Assembly (NCBI GenBank): GCA_013396995.1
Contig: VWZP01005255.1
Span: 1-64,000, forward strand
From: Dicaeum eximium
Lineage: Eukaryota > Chordata > Aves > Passeriformes > Dicaeidae
DNA length: 64,000 nt
Direction: 5' to 3'
Within the stretch, counting starts at the first letter, position 1. Every line of letters starts with the position of its first letter. Shown here one piece after another: positions 10,031 through 23,756 of the stretch. The position numbers were made by a program, and so were the translations under genes. The notes under the pieces are model-generated. The model was not told the origin of the DNA and searched no databases. It saw only the letters and a list, made by a program, of their open reading frames with translations.

Positions 10031-10525
10031 CTGCACTGCATCTAGTTATAGCACTAACTTGTGTTATACAGGCTGCTCACAAATGGTACTGGGCTTTCTC
10101 TTCTGACAACTCCCTTTTCAGTCCTCCTCCCTCATCAGGATGAACTGCAATAAAGAAAACACAGTTCCCTCCCACAGTCCAGTCTAGACTGCAAAGTAGT
10201 GTACTGTAGATTAAATTTGTTCAGCCTGAAAATCAGGTCTTCTTAATAGACATGACCAACTTTATGCAGTAAGGTATCATGGACACTGACTTCTATGTGT
10301 AGTGTTTTTTTGTTGGATCAGGCCCTTTGTAAGGTTTTTTTTTTCAACACTTTTAGTTGTTTTTTCCTCTTTGAGACACGTTATAAACAAGCTCAGTAGG
10401 CCTTTTCTTTCCTGAGGGCTGTATTTAGTAATTCTTGGGTAATTTTTTTCCTTTATTTTTCAGACTCTTCAATATTTTTCTAGTGGCAATTCACGTCTCA
10501 GTGCAACAGGTACATGCCAGGTTTT

Positions 10526-10849
10526 TGTTGCTGTTGAGCCAGGAACAAGAAAGAAAGACTCCGATTTCTCAGAAGGCAAAAGGGCAAAAAAGGGGTTTAA
10601 TACAAATTCCATGCCTTTTTATAACATGACTTGCTGAAGTGAAATGTGATCGGTTCCATTGAAAACATCTCTCACCTCACTGGTGAGTTGGAAATATCAT
10701 TCTTTGAAGGACAACCATTATAAGCAATGGCTAACTATTATAAACAATAGCAACAAGAAGACATAACAATAGTTTAGAATTCTAAGTTTTCCGGGCTAAG
10801 CCTGAGAGTTATCCCTGTTCTTTCTTCGACTGAACTGAGAGTATCCACA
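10526..10849 (-). mobile_element. Solo LTR, short ERVK-type, minus orientation
   Basis: This 324-bp LTR begins TGTTGCTGTTGAGCC and ends GTATCCACA, with an exact 6-bp duplication, ggtttt, at 10520-10525 and 10850-10855. On the minus strand a TATA box (GTTATAAAAAGG) lies at about 10624-10614 and an ATTAAA poly(A) variant at 10601-10596. TATA and ATTAAA are only about 20 bases apart, so the R region would be very short or another TATA is used. It does not resemble the other LTRs in this window and represents a separate family. Confidence 0.87.
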
Positions 10850-11597
10850 GGTTTTTCCCTTAGAAGCTACACACAAACACCCAGCTTCACAGACCCACAT
10901 TTCCACACTACTCAGTGAGGATGCAAAGTATTACTAACTTAGTAACTATGACATGTGGCTGTGATGATGTTTTTCTAGAAGAAGAAAAGCTCTTATTCTT
11001 ATACTTCTGTTACTAAAGTAATGGAATAAAGAGCACCTGCAAACATTTTTTCTCCTGAGACATGTTTGAACAAGTTAGTGAGGCTGCCATCTGGAACAGC
11101 AGACATTTGCATTTTGATTGTAATAGCTATTCAAAATGATCATTGTATTATTAAATGTGTTATTTTCAGAAGAGGAAAAATCTGGTCAGCTAAAGATCAG
11201 AAAATCTGACTCTGCCATCAACTTTCTATGTGATTTTGAACCACATAATTTAAACTCTGAGTGTTTAAGCTTGTTTATACGTAAAACAGAAATAACAAAG
11301 CTTTTGAGCCGGTAGATGGATTTGAAAACAGTTATGAAAATAAAATAGTCTGACTTACTTTCTGGCATTTAAAGAGTTATAAAATAGTGATATAAGGAAA
11401 ATATGAAGTCCACCTATTTATATTGAGGTGATACAAGTTAAAAAAAAGCATCTATTAACTGAAATTATCTTTATTGAACAATGCTAATGATATAATTCAG
11501 GACCCAGCCCTCCATGCCTTATTCATTGCCTTTTACAGATATGTGCATGGGAGAACTCTTCTCATTAATATGAAACATGGGCTTTTTCTCCCCAAAC

Positions 11598-11656
11598 TTG
11601 TACCGTTCATTGCACATTGTACTGTTCATTGTACATTGTACTGTTCGTTCATTGTA
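11598..11656. repeat. 19-bp short tandem repeat, three units
   Basis: Three consecutive units occur: ttgtaccgttcattgcaca (11598-11616), ttgtactgttcattgtaca (11617-11635) and ttgtactgttcgttcattgta (11636-11656). Units 1 and 2 differ at two bases, and unit 3 carries a small internal gttc expansion. This is a young, slippage-type minisatellite. Confidence 0.85.
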
Positions 11657-13782
11657 GATGTAAGTCATTTGTCTGCATGTCCTGGTACAACTCCTAAAAA
11701 CTGTCTTGAGAACCGTTTCAGGGTGCTTCTAGAAAGATGAAAATCATTAGAAAAAAAAATGGAGGATTTTAAAACTTTGTGGGTAGTTTTTGGGGAGAAT
11801 CGGACAAGGACTTTAAGTGGCAGATTCAGAGCAGCTTGGAGATTTTGGCACCAAGAACAGCTCTGCATATCCCATAGACTTTAAAGTTATATTTAGCCTG
11901 TGTCTTTTATTGACTTGACACAGATGCTGTTCTAATTTTCTAGAAACTTTGTTTCAATATTTGTTGGATCTTCAACAAGAATTTTCCTAGAGCTCAAAAT
12001 TTCTAATTATTGTCATCAAGGTTTTCACCCTGAAAATTTTTCATATCTCTCTGCAGGAGCTGCTTCAGTTTTACTTAAGTTCCACCTGCACAAAGAGAGG
12101 AGCTGCCATTTCATTTGACCTGACTTTCCTGACCAGCCTTTAGCATAGTGCTCAGGACCTTTCTCCATCATAGGAAACTAAACCCCAAGGAAGTCGCTGA
12201 GCAGTCAGAAGAGTAGAACTAGATAGCACTATTTATAAAACTAACTGTGGCTTCCACACATGCTACTTTGTTTAAATGTTATGAATCTCTTTTGTCTGAA
12301 TATCTACAGTTTGTGGAATATTTAATTTCATATTCATTTTATGGTTTTCTTCTGCTGATAGCAATGACTAATTTCACCAAGAAAGTGCAGCAAGAATGAA
12401 GAGATTTTCATGGGTTCAAAAATTATGCCAATGTTTTTGGGTCTATATTTTACTTTGAGCTTGGAGTATAGAGATAAATCCTGCAGTTCCTGCTTAATCC
12501 TGAACATTTTAAGAATATGTTTTGTGTCCATAAAACAAGAAATGTTCTAATATCCTGTGTTTTTGGAGTTAATGACATGCTTTTTGTAATAGACACTGAG
12601 GAACATCTTCTCACAGGTACATAGCAGAGTACTGTAATTCCAATTTTTGTTAACCTTTACCAAAAAAAAAAAAAGTGACTTCTGAATTCAAATCAAATTG
12701 CCAAGCAGTTGTCTGGGATTGAAGATGAAGGATGATGAAAGGACAAAGAAATCAGCATACGTTGTTTTACTGAAACTTTGTCCAAAAAAGAGTCCTGAAT
12801 TTTTTAATCTGCAGGGATAAAAAAGAATTATAGAAACCTTAATGGAGAACAGAGGTTTGCAAAAAAAATTACTTCCAAAATGCACTGGAGCTTTAAAAGA
12901 AGAGGGAACAAGGTTTTTTGTCTCTGGAAGGTAGTGCATTTCAAAATTGTCACGAGAAAGGTATCTGTAATATGGAAAATGCCTACATTTTGCTATAACA
13001 TTTCTACTGAGGGACATGTTACAGAATATAGGAAACAGAGAAAAAAGGGTACAAGGTGCAAGAGTTTATTTTATGACTCACATGAACCTCTGTTTGACAT
13101 GTACCACAATTGCAGACAAACCTAAGGAGTAGAAAAGCTGGGCTTTGTGTAACTTTCCAGAAAGGCAGTAGTAGCACAGAGAGAACGCTTGCTGTGTAGT
13201 AATTCCTCTTTATGTAAGCAGTCATCAATGAGTTCATGTAATCTCCCTCCGCCCCCACTGTTCTTCCACTGAGCAGTGCTCTGCCAGCACCCACACAGTG
13301 ACTCACCCGGACAGCCCTTTCTACTACATATTTACAGAAAGGTTAGAAACATTAGGCTGTTCCTTTCCTGTTCTGTCTCTCCCTACCCCCCTTCCTAAAA
13401 ATCACTTTCAACCACTTGCAAAGACAGATACTTTTGAAAGTTTTGCTTTGAAATAGTTAGATGGTTAGCATTGCTAGAATTAAACATTGACTATTTCTGC
13501 CTTATTTTCAATGAACTTATCCTTTAATGATTGTGACGATGTATATTCAAGTAAAAGTGCCTTCTGGCCTTAAAAACAGATATCCATAGCCACATGATTT
13601 TGTTATGAAGCTGCTATTTCCTTGTCTTAATTTTTAATGGAGTGTGATGAAGAATTCAAGACTGCACTAATGAAATCTGTATCCTCCTTGGTCTCTTGGA
13701 GATAGATTCATAACAGTTGAAAATTGTACCATTTGTGGTTTTTTTCTTTTTATGTTTTACATACAAACCTTAGTGTGGCAAA

Positions 13783-13820
13783 TCCTTCTTCTTCCTCTTC
13801 TTCTTCCCACCCCCCACCCA
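13783..13820. repeat. Pyrimidine-rich low-complexity tract
   Basis: CTT/CCT triplets are followed by a C-rich run (caccccccaccc). It is a simple sequence with no associated gene. Confidence 0.8.
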
Positions 13821-16800
13821 ATCTCTGAATGTTACAGAAAAAAGGATTTAAATAGGTTGTTCAGTCCCAGAGAGTGTGATATTTCCAGTGGCTGTAGATG
13901 GGAAAGATATTGTTAATATTGAGCAAACTACCTGGTAATAAAGAAAGGTCATAAATGTGAGATAGTAATTTTTTCCCCTTTAGGCACTCAGCTGTTCCAC
14001 CTTGGGTCTTGCTCTAGGAGGATTTGAAGGTGGAATGAAATGAGAATTAGTTGCTCATTCCTGGCTGCCAGCTCTTAACTTCTTATTTTGTAAGTCTATG
14101 CAACATCCCCTATGAAAATGTTTCAGATGGATTTGTGTCAAATTGCTTGTTATGTTGTTGTGTTCTTATTTCCTAAGTATCAACCTTTTGTTTACTTACA
14201 AATGAAATATTAAATGAAATGATAGGGGGGACAGAGAGATAAAAAAAAAGATTTGTGGACAATACAACAAACTTTTCTTACCAGTGACAACTATCTCCCA
14301 AGACTCAAGTGCTCATGAAAGTTCTCTTAAAAAGGGAGATATAAATGAAGAGAAAGTATTTTCCAGAAATGGCTCTTGATGTCAAGTTCAACCTGGGCTT
14401 ATTACTGCATAATGGTTAATTGTAGGTTATTGACAGGAAACACCTATGTATACACTTTGGTACACACTCATTTACAATAAAGCCAAACCCAATTCTTTTC
14501 TGTAGGAGCATTTATGATATGAAAGGAATTCAGTGTGTTGAGCAGAAATAAGTTTTGATTCCAGAAACAGCCTGACCCAGACTACTTCACATATCTCTTC
14601 TGTTTGCGCTGACATTGCAGATCAGAGAATATGTTCTGCATACGTCTTTATTTTCACTTGTTTTGATGAAACGTCTAAAAAATGTGCCCAGGTAAATTTC
14701 AAGCACATCACCTTCTGCTTAAAGAGGTGAAAATGAAGCAGCTAAATTTTAAACATGTCTGCAACATGATCCCATGAATGTTCTCTGCTGCAGGGACAGA
14801 GAACATATCTCTGGCTGTAAGAACTCTTCATAGCACAGACTGTCTGCTCAGTCCAGAAGGTCTCAGCAAGATATTGTATTTAAAGCCTTTATGGAACATC
14901 AGAGTCTGATGTGAGCACAGTATACCCTTTCAATGGTGTTCAAGCTCAGAGACCTCTGCATTCTGCATGTCTTGTACTTTGGACCTTGCCTCCTCTGCTC
15001 TGCTTGTTCCCAGAATAGCTTTGCTTTCCCTTCTCTCTCTTTGGGAGTTTCAGGGCTATAGGGAGAGCTCTCTTGCTCCTCTTCACCATCACTTTGTGTT
15101 GTTCTCTGCTGCTTTCTGTAGTCTGCTGTTTTCATAGTTATGGTAGATGAAATATTGATATTTGGCAAGTTCCTGAGGGAAAATAAGGTCTTACTCTTTA
15201 TGTGAACAACTCTCTTTGCAAGTCCCATATACTTTAATATACTTTGAACTACTATGGGAAAAAAAAGGACTCACCAGGATGCATTTAATAAAGGCAAATG
15301 TAACAAAACAAGTCAGCATTTCTTCTCTAAGGACAACAGAAATTAAAACATAAATTAGCACAAATAAATAACACACATCATCAGTAAGTTCATAGTTTCT
15401 ATCAGTAGTATTCATTAGTTAACATGGTCCAGTTGTGCCCTGAGGCCCAGGAGTGCTCTTAGATTCAAGCTCCACGCATCTGTTTGGTGCTCATAGATCT
15501 TGCCTGCCTGACTTGCAGGAATGGCCATTTCCTATCTGGTCTGATAAGCACTGTCTGCCAGGGCAGTGGGAATATGGGATGGCCAAGTTGGGTGCTTGAG
15601 GGGATGAGTACCTCCTCATGCATAGCTTGAATCAGAGGGCAGTCTGCTCTCAAACCTTCTGCTTCTTAATAGATTGACACGATTTATCTGAGGGCTGCAA
15701 AGTAGACATAACTGTGTGGCACCTGCTTGGCCAACATGCATTTGGCTGGTACTGGAGATGCTGTCATGCAAGGAGACACTCCCTTGCAGGGTGCCTGCAG
15801 GGCATAGTGGTCAAGGTCACCTGCATAACCTTCTACTCCAGGGGTGAAAGGTTTGAGGCTATGTGTGTGCAAACTCTTTAATACTGGACACTGCTCTATA
15901 GGGGTTTGTGTGGAATGACTATTTCTTTTTCTCTTTCTAAAAATCATAGAAATGTATTGTTCCAATTTTAATTGGGTGGTTAAAGTTCAGTTGTCACCAC
16001 AGAAATTTTTAAACGAGATTATTACTGATCACTAGAGGAAAATCTGCATGTTTGAACAAATCACATTTACTTGGAAGTTCTGGAACTCACAAGATGTGTC
16101 TTTTCACCTGAGAATAACATTTCAGGTGTTGAATCCCAGCTTGCTTCTCAACAGACATGGTTTTTTTCAGTGTTCTCTAAATGTATTCTCTGCTTTTTTT
16201 ATGCACTAATCGTTTAGTGGTGCCTGGATCTGCTCCTGCAGATCATGACAAGAACTCCAGTCTGTTCTGGAGTATGCTCCTGAATTTGTGTGCTGCAGAG
16301 CTGCTTTGGGAGTTACTCTGAGGATCTCTGGACTTTGTGAAGTAAATATGTATATGCATATTTGAATAGAGCCTTATGATGACATGGGAGATTTCAAATT
16401 CAAACAACAGCTGGGAGCCCAGCTCCCTACTATACTTTAATGCAATCTGAATCCCTTATGGTCTTGCAGGCCTTTGGAGAATCTCCTGACATTTCAGGAG
16501 AGAAATACCCTTTTTCTTCTAACCCTGGAGTTTCAGTCTGCCAAACACATCGTCTAGTATTTTCTGCAGAATGTGAAAAGAAGGTAAGGCATTTCCCTTT
16601 CAATTTCTCTGCAGCTTTACTAGTTACATTTGTTCAGATGAATGCTAAAAAAAAAAGTGAGCCATGCATGCCCCTTCAATATGGTAGAATAAATTAAAGC
16701 CAGACAAGTGAAAAACAGATTTACCACAGGGGGGAATGCTTCGTTCTTTTATCAACATTTTTGCTGCTTTTCCACTCATCATTTTTCACACTCATTTTCT

Positions 16801-17048
16801 TCACCCCATTTTTTGAGTAAAACTGGGGTAGAGATTTGTTCCCATGGAGCTAACTTTCTTAACTTGTAGTTACAAGACTGCATCTCTTCTGCTTTTTAGT
16901 CTCTCCTGTGCTTCTCTCCATGCTACCAGCAGACTGATGGTACTCCATTTTGGAAAGGATCTCATTTCCCAGTGTTTGGTTTGACCAGATTTGCAGACTG
17001 TTCTTCCAATGCTGGTTCTGTTTTCATCAGTGTAAGAAGCCAAGGGTA

Positions 17049-17173
17049 GTTGTTTTTGGTTTTGGTTTTTTTTGTTTGTTTGGTTAGTTTTTGTTTGTTT
17101 GTTTTTAAATTTCTCCCTTGGGTTTTTTTGTTTTGTTTGTTTTGTTTGTTTTGTGTTTTTTGTTTGTTTTTTA
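17049..17173. repeat. T/G-rich (TTTG/TTTTG)n tract
   Basis: About 125 bases are almost entirely T and G on the plus strand, with repeated ttttg and tttg units interrupted once by a short aaatttctccc. The minus-strand 104-codon Lys/Asn/Gln/Thr-rich ORF across it is a by-product of the repeat. Confidence 0.9.
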
Positions 17174-20100
17174 ATCACCAACAAGGACCATTTGAGAGGC
17201 TTGAATAAAAAATAAACTGTTACTATTTTAGGGTAATGCTAAGGTCTAGGCATTATCAAGCAAAGAAATCCTAAAAACCATCAAGCAGTAATAAAATTTA
17301 TACTTTGGCAAAGATAAACACTATTATTTACTTGGATAAATGGGAGCTTTGTTAATTGAGATTAAATATTTTCACCCTGGAGATTGGTTAATGTCAGTCC
17401 TTGTATTTTCCTGCAGTGGATATGAGTTTTGACATTAAACAGAGAGCTTGCTACTGATTGCAATGCAGCTGGCCTTGTGCCTTTATAATGGAAAGATTAC
17501 TGAAAAAATTTGGAAACTATTAAATAGATAAGGATTAAGAATGATCTCTTGCTTGTGTAACCATGAAGAATCCCATAAGCTAAAACTGCTTAACTTATCG
17601 AAAAAGGTTAAGAAGCTACTAGTTTAAAAATTTTAACACCTCACTGGGTGGCAGTATTTGGTATTAGAGGCCTTTTTATTTTCCCTTATTTATTCTTTTC
17701 AAAATTATGTTTAAATATTTTTAAAGGTAAACTTTGCATGTGAGTAAAATCGGATTGTTCCTTCATTCTGAAATAGTATATGTTTTTGATGAAAAACTGA
17801 AAACTAATTTTGGTTTTAGAACAATTAAACTGAATGTTATCCTCTTTTCCAGCAGATGAAAAGAATAAATTTTTAATTATTTTTCTAATGTGGGGTTTTG
17901 GGCATTTTTCATATTATGTACTAGCTTCTGCTCAGCCCGATTTTTTACCGCTGTCTCAAGTACATAATTAATGGAATTTGAAGGACTACTATTTACAGAC
18001 AGCTGTTGTGTCTGAATTTAAAATGTAGTGATTAATTTGAGACTGGAACAGCCATCATTTGACATGGCCAAGGCTAGCAAATGGATGCTCATCTGTATGA
18101 CTCCTAATGTTTCTTCTTTCCCTTATCCTCATATAATACGAGACTTTTCACACTCAGATGCTGTAATTATCTTCTACTAGACTTGTGATGTGTTCTCTCC
18201 CATTTTTCTAAAGCATTAAATATACATATTCGCAAATTCACTGTGATTTAAGTCTTGTGCACCTCCTTTTTTTAGTTTTATCCCTCATTAAAAGAGCCCT
18301 TTAAGTTTTAGGGGTTTTTTCTGTTAGCACTCACTTGTACTTTTATTTCTACCTGAAAATCATTAAGGACTCATCATTTTCTAATACTAGCAACTCAACT
18401 TTGTATGGCACTAATTTGCCTTGCGACAATCTGTTCTCTTTGCATACAGCTGGAATGCTCTGTCTTCTCTTGCTGAGAATGTTAGTCTTCAAATCATTAG
18501 TTGTTCTGATGGGTAACATTCATTTTAGGTCCTCTTTTTCATTATATTCCTTCCAAATCTTTTTATTTATTAGAAAATCAGCTTTCCCATGCTTTTTACT
18601 ACTATCTGGGAAGGTGCTATCACAAATTTAAAATGAAATGTTTTACTTTAGTTATTTATGTCTTGACAAATGCTAATTTTTGTTTTCAGTCCAAGAGTCT
18701 ATTGATTAACCACTTAATTTTTGGAAGGAATTAAAATACTCTGACATTTTGTTTTATTTTGTTTTATTTGTCTGCAGTCAAAACTGGCTCCTGAGGAATT
18801 TTTTGATCACTGATATATAAAATATCTCCAACATCATACCAGACGTTGATCAGATAGAACAAGGAGAGAAACACTGTTGCAAGTTTGTGTTTTGCCCCTC
18901 GGGCAGCAAATGCAGCAGGGCACTATGCCCAACTCCAGGATATATTGATATATCTGTTTAAGTCTTGTGGAAGTTATAAACTTTAGTTCACTCCAGTTTT
19001 GTCTGTCCAGGATGGGAACACAACCTCAGAACTTGCCTCAGGTTTTAAGATGTATTTCTATGTTCACATTTTAGCTACTCCTCTGTTTTTGGGTTTGTTT
19101 TGAGCTACTTCTCTTATGCTGTTAAAGCTAGGTCAGTCTTCAGTCAATGCCATGCACTGCCTGACACTACCTTCCAGTGTTCCAGAATCTAGTCTCAAGA
19201 GAGTAGTTTGTTCTTGTCCTGGCCTATATTACAACCTGGGGATAATTTCATACTCTCCATTAACTTGACGTGTTGCGTACTGTGTCCTTTTCCCTAGATT
19301 AAGGTTCTGCAGCATGAGTGAGGAATCCTTTCTGAACAGCAGAATATTCAACAGTGCACTGTTAACAAACATGTTTTCTTAAAAAGCCCATAATAAAAAG
19401 GAATAATTAATGCTCCTTGCCATATCTATAAAATGTTTTCCGAAATAGAAATGTTAGATATGTCTCTGTAATTCTCTTTACAGCACATTTTTATTGTCTG
19501 TTCTAATCAGGCGAGATTCAAATGTCAGACAAATGAACACCACTCTGACGTATATTCTGTGTTCCAAGATTTTTATTCTCCAACCTCTGATAATTCCATC
19601 ATGCCAAAGAAAAGTAAAGCTGACCCTTGTATCTTGTATTGGTCCTGCTCCACTAGTTTGTTAAATAGTCACCAGAGGTCCCCTCCAAACAATTTATGTG
19701 TTGTTCCGTGTCAGGCATTCATATATCTGGTCAAACCCAATATAAGGAAATCTTAGTTCATACAAATCCAAAGCTTTGCAAAGACAATTAAAAGTTTGAT
19801 TAAAATTTTTTACCTATTTTTATTATTTTCCCCAATGGCTGGGGTCCTGATCCTTCATTCAAATAACAAACTTCTTGGTGTGAACCTCTAAAATTCCTCC
19901 AAAAGGCACATCTAAAATATTGCAATTGTAGAAAAAGGGTATGGAGAGAGATTATTGACATGGACACTTCTTTAAAAGTATCTTTTCTCATATGTAGGTT
20001 TTTTTTGTAGGGCAAGAAACTTTCTTTTGAGAACATGTTAGTTTAATTTAGATATTTAAAGAGATGTTGCCAATTTGAGGGAGGAAGACAACTTTCTAAA

Positions 20101-22469
20101 GCAAAGTCTAGAGCTTGATCCCTGAGTAGATAGAATGTGAAACAGGAGAATTTCTGAATGTACAATGTATCTTATGGGAAATGAAAAAGGAAAGTATCTA
20201 TCTTCCAGATACATGAAAATATGATCTAGACTTGGAGAAAATGCAGGGGTTGATGATGCAGTTTTATTTACTACAGTGATTTTTTTGTTGTTGTTGGAGC
20301 TATGTATTCATTTTTGTTAGGCAAATAAGCTTGCTATGCATATTAATTAGCTGTAATTGCTTTAATTCACTTTTGAAATGCAATGATTCCTAACATGATA
20401 AACAAATTTAACTTGTACAACTTATTAAGGATCTCAAGGAAATCAGATGTATTTTCTCTTATTGCTTGCTCACTTAAGGAAAATCAGTATCTCATTGCTA
20501 CTAAATTTATTTAGAATATTTATTTAATTATTTTATATGTCTCCATATGATCATGTTGAGCTGTTTTCTTTCTTAGATTTCTAAGCTACTGAGTTTCAAA
20601 CCAGACAAAATAGGAGTTGAATGAGACCCATTATTGTTTCATTGACTTTGAAGCACTCTGCATTTCAATTCCTCTTCATGGAAAAGGTCACTTTAATCAG
20701 TAGTGAATACTTCAGAGTTGATAGCACAAAATAATCTTAATAGGTTATTTGAATAGCGATTTAGTTTAGATGAAATTTTGTTAATTGGAAGAACATGCAT
20801 TTGCTGCACACTGCAACACAGACTAGAGAGATCCAAGAGGAAAGTGCTGTTTTCTGGTCTTGACAATCAAGAAATGTTTGACAGAGCTAGGATTGCTTCT
20901 TCCAAAGAGAGAATGATTAAAGAAACCTGTGACAGCACTGCCTAAACACATACAAGGGTGTTGGAAAAGAGAGGAGAATACAGTATTCAGATGGTCAAAG
21001 AGATGAGAAGTCAATTTCAGTAAGCAGAATTCAGATTTGACAGCATGGAATCTTCTGAGCATTTATGATAATCAGTGAAGTGTGGGGATAGCTTCCCTAG
21101 GGAGGATATGGGAATTTCAATGCTGACAGTGTTAAAAGTAGGATCAGTGTCTGACAAAGCACAGCCTAGGTGTAAGACAGGATATGATTATTTTCTGAAG
21201 CAAGAGAGGAATTAGATGTCCTCTCAAGGATTCTCCCAAACATATTTTCCATATTTCCTCTCATCCTTAGATTTCAAACTTGCTCCTGTCAATATCTGTG
21301 TCCAGAAACCTAATTCAGTAAGAAGGAATGAGGCTTCTGTTTACTTACATATAATAATATCGTTTCCAAATTAGTTTGCTTTTCAGGAAGGGTTTCAGGT
21401 TTTGCATTTTTTCAGCATTCAGAACCACTCAGGCTTTCAGAGTCTCCTTGCCTGCCAGTTTTGAGCTTCAAAATTGAGCTTAAAATTTTTTATTCTTTCA
21501 TTCTCTTAAGTGAGATTCAGCTCAATATTAGCCACTAAAAGAAAAGAGCCTAACCTAGCATGGGCATCCAGGCACCTGCTGTAGTCTATGGGGAGAGGAC
21601 AGATGCTGTTAGAGTTCTTATCTTATATCCAAAGTGTTACTTACTGAGATAAGGATCACTTCCCCAGCAACATATACATTTCCATGCAGAGATGTTTCCT
21701 ATGTATGAAGTTCATTGAAATTGTCTCATGACTTTTAATTTAGTTCAGAGAAAGTGTACTGAAATGTCACACAAGAATTATACAAGTCATACAGAGTCTG
21801 TGATACCACTCACTGCTTCTCTATATGCCTCTACTTCTCCTGATTACATGGAATATGTAAATGTGCAAATTTGAACTTTTTTTCTAATTGTTACATTTTC
21901 ATTCAGTGTGAAATAAAATCAGGATCATCTGATTTTATATGCAAACTAATCACATAAAATTCTTTTGGAAAGTATGAAACTGACACTGCAAGATGCTTTC
22001 CTCACCTACCAGTACAGACTTTGTTGGTACTGGTGGAACTTTCTAGATCTTTAGGAGTTACCAAGTCTTTAAAATTCTGACACTGGTATCCCACCCTCAG
22101 AAAGAAGGATCTGTTTCAGTTAGAAACATTTCCAAATCAACTGTTTGTTTCTGTGGCTCTCCAATAGGAAAGCATATATAGCTCTATGGTTTTTAATGTC
22201 TAGCAGCAAATTCACCATAGGCTGTGATGAAGCCTCTGTAGGACACCATGACTGGATCCTTACAAGCAGTGAAGTTCAGGTTGTCTCTTGAGCTGATTTC
22301 TTGAACTCTTTTCCACAGTTGTTCCTCCCTTGAGCAGTGCAAAAAAAGGAATTATGTGAAGAATACCCATCTCATTCAGTGCATGTTTGCATTTTTGAGA
22401 GGCATGCTGGAATTTTTCCTGCCTGCTGTCCAAGGCATCATTCCCATATTTGGGCTGTCAAACACCAAA
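17174..22469. other. Unique AT-rich DNA, no gene seen
   Basis: No gene, LTR or LINE landmark was recognised. The 98-codon ORF at 18335-18631 lies in a T-rich stretch that could be an old repeat but shows no diagnostic motif. A block around 20320-20420 has dense TAATT/ATTA motifs and is described as a candidate conserved element. Confidence 0.5.
20320..20420. promoter_or_regulatory. Homeodomain-motif-rich block, candidate non-coding regulatory element
   Basis: Within about 100 bases there are atgcatattaattagctg, taattgctttaattcac and aaatgcaatgattcc motifs, a cluster of homeodomain-type TAATTA/TAATTG and POU-like ATGCAT sites in unique sequence. Such clusters are common in vertebrate conserved non-coding elements but also arise by chance in AT-rich DNA. 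Conservation cannot be assessed here. Confidence 0.2.
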
Positions 22470-22515
22470 TATTAAAAAAAAAAAAAACAACAAAAAAACC
22501 CCAACAAACCAAAAG
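22470..22515. repeat. A/C-rich low-complexity tract
   Basis: An A run grades into aacaacaaaaaaaccccaac. This is the opposite-strand version of the T/G tracts elsewhere in the window. Confidence 0.85.
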
Positions 22516-23756
22516 TTACTCCCGTCTGATGAAGAACTTCACTTACATCTCAAAGTCGCAGAGTAATTGACTTCTGCAGTGTTTCCAGGTTTTACCAGCA
22601 CTCATATCTATATTTCTTATTCACTCCAAACTCACAGGAGTCAAAGTGGGTTTAATGAATCAATTCTTTTTCTGGGAGTAAAAAAGTATCACTAGTTAAT
22701 AAGATTCAATATATTAGAGTATTGCAGGAAAGCTCAGGGGATTTCCTCCTGACTAGAAGTTAGTAAAAATGTAAGAAAAGTGGCATATATAGTGGAAGAT
22801 AATAAATACACCTAAAAATCCATTGCCTTTGAACAGACAGGTCTGAAATGAAGTAAGAAAGTCTTCTTGTGCAGAGAGACATCTTTAAAAAAATTTTGGT
22901 TTAATGCTGAACCATGAGAAATTATAGTGGAGAAAAATACTAGGATGGAGAGAAAACAGAATTTGATACACTTGTCTTCTTAAGCATCATTCCACATATT
23001 ACAAATAAACAAGTACTTGCCACACATCTAAAAACTCTGAAATAATCAACTGACAGTGAATAAATTCTTTCCTTTTCATATGAAAATAATCAGATCTTAC
23101 ATTCATCTCACATCTAGCAATATCTTCTTGTTGAAGTAAACCAATTTTAGCAGCCAATTATAAAGTAGATGTACTGCGATATTGCCACAGGGTTTCATCC
23201 AGTGAACTCATCCTTTAGTTCTCCACACCTGCAGCAGGATCTTGCTGCTACTGTGCAAAACCACCTTCTCTTGTAAGATACCTTTCCAACCTTCTCTTTA
23301 GGTCTGTGGTTCACTAGAGTGCACCTGAGGCTCATTTAGGAGCTCGGTTGGAATTTCTGTCTGTGACCAGGTTTTTCAGTCTTTGCTATTGTTTGGGATG
23401 TAAGCAGCCAGTTTTGTGTGCCCTGGGGAAGAGCTAAGTACGTATATACATAGATGTTCTGATGGCTCCTGTGATAGAAAAGGCATGGCTGTATCTACTT
23501 CACTGAAGGAAGGGGAGACAGATAAATCCCTGACTTCAAAATCATGTGAACTGACTGCATCATATATGCAGAATTTAAAGCTAGTCCTCTCTATAGTAAT
23601 TAGTTTTGGGGGGAGGTCACAGGGGCAGTGCAGAACAGAGCTGGTAAGAGAGTGTAAAGTAAAGTGGTGTGGACAATCTGGGACTAGTTTTTCAGTGTGC
23701 TCCTTGGCCTTTTTCAGGGTACTTGTCAGGGTTAAGTGCCATATGACAAGTATACT

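Larger units (their letters stand above)
10856..17048. other. Unique AT-rich DNA, no gene seen
   Basis: No transposon ends, RNA genes or coding exons could be supported. Minor structures are a 19-bp triplicate (11598-11656, listed separately), an A run at 12661-12674 and a CT-rich tract with a C run at about 13783-13820. The 15.42-15.97 kb part is richer in G+C than its surroundings and could be an old repeat, but carries no landmark I recognise. The 109-codon minus-strand ORFs at 12.7-13.0 and 14.9-15.2 kb have no recognisable domains. Confidence 0.55.

Noticed and set aside
16870..17184. 104-codon Lys/Asn/Gln/Thr-rich minus-strand ORF
   Set aside because: It is a translation of the (TTTTG)n-type tract.
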